64,000 bases of DNA from Gammaproteobacteria bacterium (GTDB lineage Bacteria > Pseudomonadota > Gammaproteobacteria > Competibacterales > Competibacteraceae): the NCBI GenBank assembly GCA_020846135.1, contig JADLEK010000036.1:1-64000 (forward strand), read 5' to 3'. The notes under the pieces are model-generated. The model made no database searches. It saw nothing but the letters and a program-made list of their open reading frames with translations, and was not told the origin of the DNA. Shown one piece after another: positions 45,854 to 54,440 of this stretch (within the stretch, counting starts at the first letter, position 1; every line of letters begins with the position of its first letter). Made by a program: the position numbers and the translations under genes.

Positions 45854-48760
45854 CTAAGGCTTGATAAATTTCGAGTACAATGGCAACAAATTTACAGAAA
45901 TAGGAATTGCTAACCTGCTATCACTTATTGGTAAAGCCGAGCATGGTTCACCGGGTAACCGCGCAAACGCTAACGCCTGTAACCACTCAGGAATCTGCGG
46001 CTTTTGCTGATCCCGATGTACCCAACCCAACAACTGAGTGTTTACCCATTGAACTTGAGGATATTCAAACAGTGGGTAGCAATAAGTCATGCTGCCATCC
46101 GCATTTCTGACTGGCCCTGGCGCACTACCAGACAACGCAAAGGCTAACCGTCCAACCACAATTGGCAAGTGAATCCCACCCGCCACTGACCGTATTAAAC
46201 CCTTGCCCGGTTGATACAAATAGGTTTCCCGCCCCAGGAAATGAGCGCCTGCCAGCAAACCCCACACTCGCGAATAACTCCACAACATTTGTCCATCTTC
46301 CGCACGCGCTACAAAATAGTCGCGCCGGTCGCCTCGTTCCCGGCGATGCCAAAACACGCCGGGCTTATCCATAACCGGATTAGCATCAGTCAATTTCTGA
46401 AAATAGCCGCGTTCCCAATTCCAGATCGCATGACATGAGTAATTGCCCGAAGGATCATCATTGTGCAGGGTTTGGTTTAATGGAGCCAGGGTATCGACCA
46501 GAGAACGGGCGACGACTATCTCCAAACGATGGCTTCTGGCAAAGCCGTGCAATGCCTCGGCAGTAGTTGCCGTTAAAATCAATCCCGGCGGCAACCAAGG
46601 CGAAATACTCGTCACCCATTGCGCTTCAATTCTCCAATTCTTTGCCGTATTGGTCAGATAATCACCGGGTACTGTCGGGATTAGCCCAACAACCACACCA
46701 CGCCAGATTTTATCCGCTGTCCGGGATACGCACAGACGCGGAATTTGCGGCAGATAACGCACGGAGCGCCAATGACGGTCACTGACTCGTTGCAATAGAC
46801 CGGTCTCAGTCCAAGCGCGAGCAATGTCCCAGATCAGACGGTAATCTTTCTCGCCGATGTGCAAAAAACGCCGCAATAAATCAAGAAACTCCATTTCCGC
46901 TAAGCCCAGCGTTCGAGTGTTGCCAATCACCGCCAGCGCTTCGATAAAATCGCCTAGTGCTGTGCGACGCCAAGCCGGGTCAGCTTTACTGGTAGGCAAT
47001 GGCGCAGTGGTTTCGATGCAATACTCTGGCTCCCACTCCGCACCAATATCCCAAAGCGGACGATCATCCGCCGCTAGAGAAGCAGTATCTCGTTGCCCTG
47101 CTTCGATTTCCCAAGCAGTGGGATCGGAAGGTATTCCATAGTCCCAAGTTACCACATCCCGTTGAAAACGAATGCGGCGGGCGCTGATTCGTATTCCTGC
47201 CCGATTCTCCGCGATAACCTCAAATTCGCCCTCAAGTCCAGCCCGCGTTTCAGGGCTATCCAACAATCGCCAGCCCGTATTATCCTGATACAGCGGCAGT
47301 ATTTTTACGTTAGCGGGAGTCGTTGATAAGCTATTCAGTCGCAGTCGCTGACTGCCCTCCAACCGGAACTCTGGCAAAGCTCCGAATCGGCTTAAATAAT
47401 GGCCTTCCTTAAAACGAATCCCATCATGGATGCCGATAACAGCCGACCGAACGACTTTCTCCAGACAGCGAACGCCGGGTAATGGGGGGATTTTCTGGCT
47501 ATTCAAGCCATCAACCCAAAACCAGGCCGTATTAGGGTATGGTTTCAGTGGATATGTTTCTGCCAATGAACCGAGCGCATTTACGAAGAGATTTTTAAGG
47601 TCTTGGCGAATTAAGATGGTAGTAGAGCCGGACTGAGGCGGGCGAGTTGTGGCGACACAATAGCCATCCTGCTTTTGAAAAATTAGTAATCCGTCCTGAA
47701 CCACTTCTAATAGAGAACAACGAATATCTGAGCGGGACAAGCTACCTCTCAGCAGGCGACGCACCGGTTCTCCAGAATCCTCGTCAGCCATCAATAGGCG
47801 GCCATAACCAGCAATTTCAAAGTCCAAATTCTGACTATCAATTCCAACCCAAGGTAAATAGATTTTGCCTAACAGAGATAAAACGGGTTCGTTTAATTCG
47901 TCAAATTCCATCAGCAGAAGCAAGTCAACTGTTTTGTGCTTAGCCGTGGTGACGCTTTGATTCTGAACCGTTCGCCATACACCAAGGACTGCTGACCAAA
48001 ACGGATGCGCGGTGGTTTCTTGTCCAGACCTTCTCAGGCGATAAAAATCGTCAAATTCCTGCTGAAATGCCGATCCAAAGCTCCATCGATGGCTTGTAAC
48101 TATTTGGAGTACTGAGTTAGGAGGTGGTTCATCGATCCATTTTTTCTTATCTACTTGGCGGAGAAATTCAGCAAGTTTTTCTTGATCTTGGCGTGATGGA
48201 AACGCCAGCCGTTTGGAATAGCCAATGCGTACTTCAATACCAGGATTAGGTAAAATTAACTCACGCCAAGGGCGGTATTGACAGCGCCCTGCTATAATCA
48301 GTTCTGTCAATTTTTTCCAAATTCGGCCCAATCCATCGAACGGCAAAGGACTATCACCTTGCATCCCTAACAATTCATACAAGCGAATTGGAAACTGGCC
48401 TGCCTCAGCATCTTCCTCGCTGGCTGCTGCAACCAAACACGTTAGGATCAAATAAGGGAAGAAATCGTGCAGAGGAAGTTGATACCAAATGACTTGGCTG
48501 GAAAGATGGTGGTTTAGTTCACGACGTGTTCTAGGAAATCGACTTAGAAAGACTTGCCGGATTTTATCTGGTGGGGTGCTAGCATCCCCAGTTACTGCCG
48601 ACCAAGTTGCATCAGTGATCACCAGTCGGGTGACGGGGGTGTCCTCATCTTCATACTCAAAGAAATGGCGGAAGAGAGCCTCGCTCCACTGGCGTAGCGT
48701 CCAAAGCCGCCACGAAGACGGGTTATCAGGCGGTGGAGCAGTTTTTGAGGGGATTTCCAT
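45854..48760 (-). CDS. First gene of the helicase operon, 968-aa protein of unknown function
   Basis: I do not recognise this protein. The N-terminal 250 residues contain ITDATWSAVTGD and then LPLHDFFPYLILTCLVAAASEE, followed by PIRLYELLGM and LGRIWKKLTELI. The rest is a mix of beta-rich and helical segments without P-loop, nuclease or methylase motifs that I can see. Near residue 540-560 the WDYGIPSDPTAWEI region and several Trp-rich stretches stand out. The ATG at 48760 is chosen; a TTG at 48784 is in frame, and neither has a strong ribosome site. Its position matches an accessory subunit of a Druantia-like system (DruF or DruG in type II), an assignment not tested. Confidence 0.7.
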   Translation of the reverse strand: MEIPSKTAPPPDNPSSWRLWTLRQWSEALFRHFFEYEDEDTPVTRLVITDATWSAVTGDASTPPDKIRQVFLSRFPRTRRELNHHLSSQVIWYQLPLHDFFPYLILTCLVAAASEEDAEAGQFPIRLYELLGMQGDSPLPFDGLGRIWKKLTELIIAGRCQYRPWRELILPNPGIEVRIGYSKRLAFPSRQDQEKLAEFLRQVDKKKWIDEPPPNSVLQIVTSHRWSFGSAFQQEFDDFYRLRRSGQETTAHPFWSAVLGVWRTVQNQSVTTAKHKTVDLLLLMEFDELNEPVLSLLGKIYLPWVGIDSQNLDFEIAGYGRLLMADEDSGEPVRRLLRGSLSRSDIRCSLLEVVQDGLLIFQKQDGYCVATTRPPQSGSTTILIRQDLKNLFVNALGSLAETYPLKPYPNTAWFWVDGLNSQKIPPLPGVRCLEKVVRSAVIGIHDGIRFKEGHYLSRFGALPEFRLEGSQRLRLNSLSTTPANVKILPLYQDNTGWRLLDSPETRAGLEGEFEVIAENRAGIRISARRIRFQRDVVTWDYGIPSDPTAWEIEAGQRDTASLAADDRPLWDIGAEWEPEYCIETTAPLPTSKADPAWRRTALGDFIEALAVIGNTRTLGLAEMEFLDLLRRFLHIGEKDYRLIWDIARAWTETGLLQRVSDRHWRSVRYLPQIPRLCVSRTADKIWRGVVVGLIPTVPGDYLTNTAKNWRIEAQWVTSISPWLPPGLILTATTAEALHGFARSHRLEIVVARSLVDTLAPLNQTLHNDDPSGNYSCHAIWNWERGYFQKLTDANPVMDKPGVFWHRRERGDRRDYFVARAEDGQMLWSYSRVWGLLAGAHFLGRETYLYQPGKGLIRSVAGGIHLPIVVGRLAFALSGSAPGPVRNADGSMTYCYPLFEYPQVQWVNTQLLGWVHRDQQKPQIPEWLQALAFARLPGEPCSALPISDSRLAIPISVNLLPLYSKFIKP

Positions 48761-48939
48761 GGGTTGTGCAATAGCGATCCACAATTTTGAGGCACAATGG
48801 CACTAAAGTTAGCTTTGTCACTTCTTCAAAGCATGGACCAAAATTACACTATCTGCAAGGATCGTTTGCATCAACTCATATCCGACGTGGAACTACCTAC
48901 AGTCGTGCCATGCTAACGATAGATAAAATAGTATCAAAA

Positions 48940-49257
48940 TCAAAGACTAACCAGTATTGTCCTGATCTCCGGGAAGACTACCCGCTCATAAATTTCCGCC
49001 AGCCGCAGTACGCAGCCGATCGTGGCAATTTCGATTTGAGCATCCAGCCCATCGGCAGCGGCATAGCGCTATGAGCCATCGCTTTGTCGAGCAAAGGGTT
49101 CGATGCGAGGTTGATTCTGGGCAACCAGCAGATAATCGGTGAGCGATTTCAGCGCCTGGTAATCGGTAACTTTATCACCCCGGTCATACTTTTCACTGCT
49201 GTCGGACAGCACCTCGATAATCACTTTGGGATTGATCAGACTGTCGATCTGGATATC
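48940..49257 (-). pseudogene. Broken Uma2-family (DUF820) putative nuclease gene
   Basis: On the minus strand, one frame reads NPKVIIEVLSDSSEKYDRGDK and then DYLLVAQNQPRIE, the core of Uma2-type PD-(D/E)XK proteins. It runs to a TAG at 49069-49071 and continues as DGLDAQIEIATIGCVLRLAEIY to a TGA at 48940-48942. The TAG sits where Trp (TGG) is expected, so a single base change could have made it. The N-terminal third is missing: upstream lie a stop and a palindromic repeat element. The stretch 48785-48939 and the part 49352-49469 hold nothing I can support. Confidence 0.8.
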
Positions 49258-49281
49258 TTATACCTATTCTGAATAGGTTTT

Positions 49282-49351
49282 CGTCATACCCGCGAATGCG
49301 GGAATCCAGGCAACCGCTAAAAACTGGATACCCGCTTTCGCGGGTATGACG
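49282..49351. repeat. Palindromic element of the CGTCATACCCGC family next to the Uma2 remnant
   Basis: A left half CGTCATACCCGCGAATGCGGGAATCCAG pattern and a right half CTGGATACCCGCTTTCGCGGGTATGACG form two nested hairpins of about 70 bases. It is nearly the same as the element at 25885-25955. It marks the broken N-terminal side of the Uma2 gene. Confidence 0.88.
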
Positions 49352-49469
49352 AACAGGGTGGTTTTTGGCCTTTGAAAAGGACAAAACCTATCGGGAAACG
49401 GTATTAAAACTAGGGTTCACCACAAACAACCACGACATCGGGTGATGAATTTTTCAGCAGGTTGTGACT

Positions 49470-50594
49470 TTACCAAAAAGCTCTTTTAAAATCATTTCTG
49501 AAATTGCGAAACCCTCGCTTGAAAGCGTTTCCTTCTGGTGGTGGTGGATTCCTGGCGGTTTGATCACGATTTGTCGATACTGCATTTTTGCGTGGCCGGT
49601 TATTCTTAGTCGATGAATTTTGAGTTGTCACAGTGGCGGTTTTTTGTGGTTCGAGACTCAGCACCATATTTAGATCGGCATCCAAAATTGTGACGTTCTT
49701 GCGTATGGTTTGATAGCCGGGATACGCGACTTCGATTTGATAGACTCCAGTCCCGAGTTTCATCCCGGGTTGATAAAGTTTTTTCAGATTCAGGATACTG
49801 ATCCGGGCTTGAGGCGGCTCGACTTCAATCGTCAGCGTATAGAGCCTCTTTTCAAGACTGACCAGTAAGTTCACATCATTATCACCCAGCGTTGCATTGA
49901 CTTTTTGCGTGACATAACTGGGGTGGCTAACTTCAACTTCATAAATTCCGGAAGCCAACCGGATTCCCGCCTGATAGGGTTGACTGACATTCAGCAACTG
50001 GACAGTGGCGCCGACTGGCTCCGTCTTCACGGTCAGGGAACGCAAGGGTGGATGAGCAGGTTGCGTGATCGTGGCGGGGGCGGTAGTAATTGACATCGCC
50101 AGTTGATCCAGCTTGACCTGCACTGCATCGATATCCTGAGCCTGAATCTCGCCGCTGCGGGCGACAGTGCCAGTTCGGGTGTCGATCAACCGCGCTGTGA
50201 CCATAACCCGATCCCCGAGTTTGCTAACGGTACCGGTCACTACGCCATGAATTCCATAGATCGTTCCCAACTGGATGGCCGTTTCAGAGTCTACCGGGCC
50301 AATTGAACCCAGTGGATTTTTTTTAGCCAGTTTCGCGATGGCGTTTAAAGAGATTCGATCCTTGAGTGCAAAATTTCCCATGTTGGCAATCGCCGAAGTC
50401 AGGGAATCGGCAATAATGGCCCCGGCATGTGGATCAAGGCTATTGCCTCTGACTGCAAATTCAATAACAGCAATAGTTTTTTTGGATCGCGGCAACTCGG
50501 CAGCCGAAGCCCGCCCAGTCAGGCTACCGCCAACCATCAGAGCGATCATTAAAACTATCGCGCTCATCTTTTTTAGAAAATCCAGTCGTTGCAT
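49470..50594 (-). CDS. Exported TolB-like protein with two PEGA domains
   Basis: This 374-aa protein has a signal peptide (residues about 8-32), then a TolB/CsgG-like N-terminal domain with KTIAVIEFAVRGN and IYGIHGVVTGTVSKLGDRV, which often senses or assembles surface structures. Two PEGA beta-sandwich domains follow, each with V-L-N--QPYQ-G--L-SG-YEVEV--P-Y pattern (about 185-255 and 256-325). The tail is basic and Asn-rich (RGFRNFRNDFKRAF). It may bind an envelope polymer; the partner is unknown. It stands alone between the island and the aryl-polyene-like genes. Confidence 0.82.
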   Translation of the reverse strand: MQRLDFLKKMSAIVLMIALMVGGSLTGRASAAELPRSKKTIAVIEFAVRGNSLDPHAGAIIADSLTSAIANMGNFALKDRISLNAIAKLAKKNPLGSIGPVDSETAIQLGTIYGIHGVVTGTVSKLGDRVMVTARLIDTRTGTVARSGEIQAQDIDAVQVKLDQLAMSITTAPATITQPAHPPLRSLTVKTEPVGATVQLLNVSQPYQAGIRLASGIYEVEVSHPSYVTQKVNATLGDNDVNLLVSLEKRLYTLTIEVEPPQARISILNLKKLYQPGMKLGTGVYQIEVAYPGYQTIRKNVTILDADLNMVLSLEPQKTATVTTQNSSTKNNRPRKNAVSTNRDQTARNPPPPEGNAFKRGFRNFRNDFKRAFW

Positions 50595-50653
50595 AAAACC
50601 GCCTCAGCCAGATTTGAGTAAGCGTTAGCATCGTGATCATTCGATGATCAAAG

Positions 50654-51412
50654 CTAATCGCTCTGCTTTTCGGATAAACGCAGCAAACCGAGCGACCGCA
50701 ACAATCCCAGCGGATACAGCCCGCGTTTGAGTAGCTCCTTGGCGACCATGACCGTAATCCGCCAGGTATCCCGCCACGGTCGGTAATGACTCTGTCGACT
50801 CTGGGGCAAATACAGAGCTTCGATCACCACGGCTGTCGGTAAATAACCGCAATGTGTTGCTTGAATCAGCAGGGCGCTTTCAAATACAAACCCGCAACCC
50901 GCACTGGGTGGATGTGGCAATTTCTGCAGGAGCGCGGTGGGATAAAGCCGGAACCCGGACTGGGTATCGCGGATCGGATAGCCGGCGGCCCACGACACCC
51001 AGAAATCAGCCATCCCATTGGCAAAGCGCCGCAACCGGGGCGCAGACTCGCGGCGTTCCAGCCGGGCGGCGATGATCAGCCGATCCGGCCGGCATCGCCA
51101 GGCGTCCAGCAGCTTCGGAATGTCCTCCGGGCGGTGCTGACCGTCGGCATCCAGCGTGATGACGGCCTCCGCGCCCAACGCCAGCGCCGCCTGCATTCCC
51201 CGCCACAATGCCGCCCCTTTGCCCTGATTATCCGGCTGGCGCAAGACCGTCGCCCCGGCGTTTTCCGCCTGCGCGGCCGTGTCATCGCTGGAGCCGTCAT
51301 CGATCACCAGTACGGTTTCGATCTGTTGCCGGGCGCGGTGGACAATGCCGGCGATAGTCGCGGCTTCGTTATAGGCGGGAATAACGACGATCATCGTCAT
51401 CAGCGGCGTCAC
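50654..51412 (-). CDS. Family 2 glycosyltransferase
   Basis: This 252-aa enzyme has the GT2 N-terminal domain: VVIPAYNEAATI, the IDDGSSDDT nucleotide-binding loop, and LDADGQHRPEDI with the metal-binding DXD-type acidic pair. There is a hydrophobic C-terminal region but no clear transmembrane helix. It is translationally coupled to the preceding ketoreductase through a 4-base overlap (ATGA). In aryl-polyene gene clusters a glycosyltransferase of this type is often present, which suits the two genes before it. The acceptor is unknown. Confidence 0.88.
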   Translation of the reverse strand: MTPLMTMIVVIPAYNEAATIAGIVHRARQQIETVLVIDDGSSDDTAAQAENAGATVLRQPDNQGKGAALWRGMQAALALGAEAVITLDADGQHRPEDIPKLLDAWRCRPDRLIIAARLERRESAPRLRRFANGMADFWVSWAAGYPIRDTQSGFRLYPTALLQKLPHPPSAGCGFVFESALLIQATHCGYLPTAVVIEALYLPQSRQSHYRPWRDTWRITVMVAKELLKRGLYPLGLLRSLGLLRLSEKQSD

Positions 51413-52128
51413 GCCATGCCGCCATTGATGTTGATAATCTGTCCGGTCAGATAAGCCGTCGACTCCGAGGCCAGAAATCCGGCCAGGGCGGCCACTTCTT
51501 CCGGGGTTCCCGCCCGTTTCATCGGCACCATCCGTTTAATGGCGTCGGCATCAAAGACGGCGGCGGTGTCTCCACCGGCGATGAGGCCCGGCGCAATGGC
51601 GTTGACCGTAATTCCCCGCGAGGCCAGTTCCAGCGCCAGCGCTCTGGTCGCGCCATGCAGACCGGCCTTGGCGGCGGCGTAGTTGGTTTGCCCCCGGTTG
51701 CCGATCACTCCGGTCAACGAGGAAATGGTAATAATCCGGCCCCAGCGCGTACTGATCATCGGCAGCAGCAGCGGTTGAGTCACATTGAAAAAACCATGCA
51801 GGCCCACCTCAATCGGCAAGCGCCATTGTTCCACGGTCATCCCCGCCATCGGCGCATCGGCATGAACCCCGGCATTGTTGACCAGCACCTGAATCGGCCC
51901 GGCCTCCAGCAGGTGAGTCAGAACACGGCGGGTTTGTGTGGCATCAGCGACATCGAACACCGCAGTTTCCGCCGAACCACCCGCCGCATGAATCGCTGCG
52001 ACAACCGCTTCCGCCTGCTCTGGATGACGGCAGCCGTGGGCAATGACATGCAGACCATCATTCGCCAACTGCCGACAAATCGCCTGGCCCAGATCGCCGC
52101 TGCCGCCAGTCACCAACGCCCGTTTCAT
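51409..52128 (-). CDS. 3-ketoacyl-ACP reductase, FabG-like (aryl-polyene type)
   Basis: This 239-aa short-chain dehydrogenase has the cofactor motif TGGSGDLG, NNAG, and the catalytic YAAAK with the preceding Ser in ISSLTG. It should reduce a 3-ketoacyl-ACP with NADPH. It overlaps both neighbours by 4 bases, so the three genes are coupled. The housekeeping fabG normally sits with fabD and acpP, which are absent here, so this is a specialised copy. Confidence 0.9.
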   Translation of the reverse strand: MKRALVTGGSGDLGQAICRQLANDGLHVIAHGCRHPEQAEAVVAAIHAAGGSAETAVFDVADATQTRRVLTHLLEAGPIQVLVNNAGVHADAPMAGMTVEQWRLPIEVGLHGFFNVTQPLLLPMISTRWGRIITISSLTGVIGNRGQTNYAAAKAGLHGATRALALELASRGITVNAIAPGLIAGGDTAAVFDADAIKRMVPMKRAGTPEEVAALAGFLASESTAYLTGQIININGGMA

Positions 52129-52919
52129 GGCCTCACCTCCACACTTAACCCCATTCCGCCATCATCGGCCAGCATCGTCTGCTGACCGATGGGCCGGGCG
52201 ATGGCCTGCAACAGGGGCAAACAGCGGGCGGCGGGATTACCGATCCGCAGTCGCTCCAGTTCCGGATCGGCGCTAGTTGTCGCCGTGGGAGCGGCAGTCG
52301 GTGTCAGATGGAGGGTCGCCAGCCGCTGTTCACCCGGTTCGGGACTCAGCAACAAGGCCACGCCGAACGGGGCGATGATGACGCGCTGCTCGGACAGCGG
52401 GAATGGCTGCGGAACATCGTAGGCCACCAGCAAAACTAGCGCAGCTTCCGCCCACGCCAGGGTCGCAGCTTCCAGCAGGCCGGACATGAAGCTGCTGTCA
52501 TAGGCGGACAGGCTGAGTGAAGGCTGAGGACAACGGGTGGCGATGGACCAGTAACCGGTGGTGGCGTTATGCACCGATTGATGAAAATGGGTCGGCGAAA
52601 CGGGCCGGTCAGGCAAGGTCAGCGCCGTGCAAATCTTATCCAGCACTTCGCTGTCGCCGCCCGATGAGGCGAACACGGAGCAGACGGTTTGCGGATCAGC
52701 GCTGGCCTGGGTGATGGCTTCCTGGGCGACATGCAGCGCCAGTTTGACCAGGCCGGTGACGCGCCGCCGCTCATTAGGCGGCAATAGCGCAGTGGATGGC
52801 GCAGGCATGGGACTGGCGAGGTAGGGTTGTTCGCCGGTCAGGATCGCCCGACTGGCCAACCAGCCAATTAAACCCGGCGCCAGCAGGCCCACGCTTTCAA
52901 CCGACAGGGAGTGGTTCAT
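52125..52919 (-). CDS. Ketoacyl-synthase-like chain-length-factor protein, without catalytic cysteine
   Basis: This 264-aa protein corresponds to the N-terminal half of a ketoacyl synthase (Ketoacyl-synt_2 type). The position of the active-site Cys reads AYDSSFMSGLLEA, with Ser instead, so it should not condense by itself. The SVHNATTGYWSIAT segment is typical of the chain-length-factor subunits seen in aryl-polyene clusters (ApeC-like), which pair with an active synthase. A candidate partner is the synthase at 16.1-17.3 kb. It is the first of three coupled genes, divergent from the phasin gene. Confidence 0.8.
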   Translation of the reverse strand: MNHSLSVESVGLLAPGLIGWLASRAILTGEQPYLASPMPAPSTALLPPNERRRVTGLVKLALHVAQEAITQASADPQTVCSVFASSGGDSEVLDKICTALTLPDRPVSPTHFHQSVHNATTGYWSIATRCPQPSLSLSAYDSSFMSGLLEAATLAWAEAALVLLVAYDVPQPFPLSEQRVIIAPFGVALLLSPEPGEQRLATLHLTPTAAPTATTSADPELERLRIGNPAARCLPLLQAIARPIGQQTMLADDGGMGLSVEVRP

Positions 52920-53057
52920 CAGGATTCTCCACGGGCAATTCCAGCCTTCGATGATTTCAAAACTGGCGCTTGCTGATCATTCATTAGATTTATGTCGCAA
53001 CGCAACATTTTTTGCTATGATGACGTTTGTCCCCAATGCCCTTGTCGGGAGAGTGTG

Positions 53058-53405
53058 ATGAACGAAAAATCTGCTGTATTTGCCAAACCGATCCAGCCCC
53101 TGCTGACCTCGATGACCCGTGCTAATCAGATGGCGGTCGGCCAGGCTGAAAAGTGGGTTGCGCTCCAAATGGACAGCCTGAGATCTTATGTTGATCTGGC
53201 TGTCGCTCAGGTCAAGGTTGCGCTCAAAGTCACCGGCCCGCACAGTTTGCATGAATTCGCCGACAGCCAGTTTGCCGTACTGAGCTTTGTGGGTCACCGG
53301 ATGTTCGACGATAGCCGGGGGTTGAAAGAGTGGAGCGCCGATTGCCAGAAACAGACCCTGGGCTTGTCCAGGGCAAACCTGTTGACCGTGCTATTCAAGG
53401 ATTAA
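53058..53405 (+). CDS. Phasin family protein
   Basis: This 115-aa helical protein resembles phasins, which coat polyhydroxyalkanoate granules: KPIQPLLTSMTRANQMAVGQ, then a helical stretch (MDSLRSYVDLAVAQVKVALKV), then EFADSQFAVLSFVGHRM and LGLSRANLLTV. It has no signal peptide. The ATG at 53058 is preceded by GGGAGAG; an upstream in-frame ATG at 52992 gives a Cys-rich extension unlike phasins. A strong terminator follows. A TATGAT at about 53014 could be a -10 box. No PHA synthase is present in the window. Confidence 0.75.
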   Translation: MNEKSAVFAKPIQPLLTSMTRANQMAVGQAEKWVALQMDSLRSYVDLAVAQVKVALKVTGPHSLHEFADSQFAVLSFVGHRMFDDSRGLKEWSADCQKQTLGLSRANLLTVLFKD

Positions 53406-53433
53406 CCGGCCCGTGTTCCCAAGCCTGCATGTT

Positions 53434-53464
53434 AAGACGCCGCCCTCGAGGCGGCGTTTTATTG
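53434..53464 (+). terminator. Rho-independent terminator after the phasin gene
   Basis: ACGCCGCC (53437-53444) pairs with GGCGGCGT (53450-53457) across a five-base loop, followed by TTTTATT. It ends the single-gene phasin transcript. Confidence 0.88.
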
Positions 53465-53602
53465 TCTCCCGTTCTGGTTCTGCTATCTCATATATACTCG
53501 TCGATCGTAACTTCTCGGTCTGATTGTCGAATAAGACAAGTCCCTGACTGAGGGTTAATCAGCCAGAAACACGTTATTTAACCGAGTGATTTGGGCAAGG
53601 AT

Positions 53603-53880
53603 TCAGACGACCGAGGGCGGGTCGGCCGGTTCCTCCTCCTGGGCGCCGTGGAACAGGGTTCGGATCTGCGCGATGAGGCTGTTTTTGGAGAGATCGAGGA
53701 GTTGTTTGAGGATGAGCGCGGCCAGGACTTGGCGGACGGTTTTCTCCGAGGGCAGGTCGCGGGAACGGGTGTACAGATAGAGATGATGCTGTTGCCAGAC
53801 CTCGACCCCAAAGCACAAGGCGATCAGTTGCAATAACCCATGAGCGACTAGGGCGCAAAAGACGAAGACTTCATATGACC
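53603..53880 (-). pseudogene. C-terminal remnant of an IS4-like DDE transposase
   Basis: The minus strand encodes KRSYEVFVFCALVAHGLLQL, then LYTRSRDLPSEKTVRQVLAAL, then HGAQEEEPADPP and a stop at 53603. This is the pattern of the tail of IS4-type transposases: a hydrophobic helix, then a W/Y-RT....PSE--V---L segment. The DDE core is absent, so nothing functional can be made. It ends or is cut where the following plus-strand gene begins. Confidence 0.6.
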
Positions 53881-53882
53881 TT

Positions 53883-54389
53883 TTGGAGCCGCGGGCGGCG
53901 AAGGGCGTACCGCGGCGGGGAGTGGCTTTGAATTCAACCTGGCATGATTTGCTGGCCGTCCAGCATGCCCTGAACGCCATTGGCGACCAGGCGGCGGCGG
54001 ATGCGCCGATCCGGGCAACGCTCGCTGATTTAGCCATGGCGATGGATGCCTTGATCGCCGAGCAGTCCCTCATCATCGCCCGACTCATGCATGCCAATGA
54101 TCGCCTGTATTCTGTGGCGCGCCAGATGGCCGATAATGATCCGCGGAGCGAGTCCTTGCTGGAGGCGTTGAACAGCGTCCGCTGGGCGCTGTATCCGGAA
54201 TTGGCGGAAGAGTTGCTAGCAGCGCAGGGTATTGCCGCCCTGCCGAGCGCCAGACTTGAACGGAAATCCGCCGCCGGCAACCCGCCCAGCGCTCCGGTTG
54301 CGGAGAGTCATGCGGACCCCTTTCAAAGGGATGCGCTCGATCTAGCCAACCGGGTCCGGTTGGCCAAGTTGCGGTACCGTGAAGACTAA
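53883..54389 (+). CDS. Hypothetical helical protein, possibly 5'-truncated
   Basis: I do not recognise this protein of up to 168 aa. From about residue 18 it is strongly helical (HDLLAVQHALNAIGDQAA, then ALIAEQSLIIARLMHAND), ending in a polar tail. The first 15 residues coincide with the edge of a transposase remnant on the other strand. The true start may therefore be the GTG at 53922, the TTG at 53928 (GGGGAG upstream) or the ATG at 54036, or the original 5' end may be lost. It lies 51 bases before pta on the same strand. Confidence 0.5.
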   Translation: MEPRAAKGVPRRGVALNSTWHDLLAVQHALNAIGDQAAADAPIRATLADLAMAMDALIAEQSLIIARLMHANDRLYSVARQMADNDPRSESLLEALNSVRWALYPELAEELLAAQGIAALPSARLERKSAAGNPPSAPVAESHADPFQRDALDLANRVRLAKLRYRED

Positions 54390-54440
54390 GTGGTATTCTA
54401 CGCTGCATCGCAACATCGCGCGCCGCATCAAGGAACCGTC

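Noticed and set aside
53603-54280. A long minus-strand frame opposite the hypothetical gene before pta, up to 225 codons
   Set aside because: Only the last 90 or so codons resemble a protein (the IS4-type tail); the rest is the shadow of the plus-strand gene and is of low complexity.
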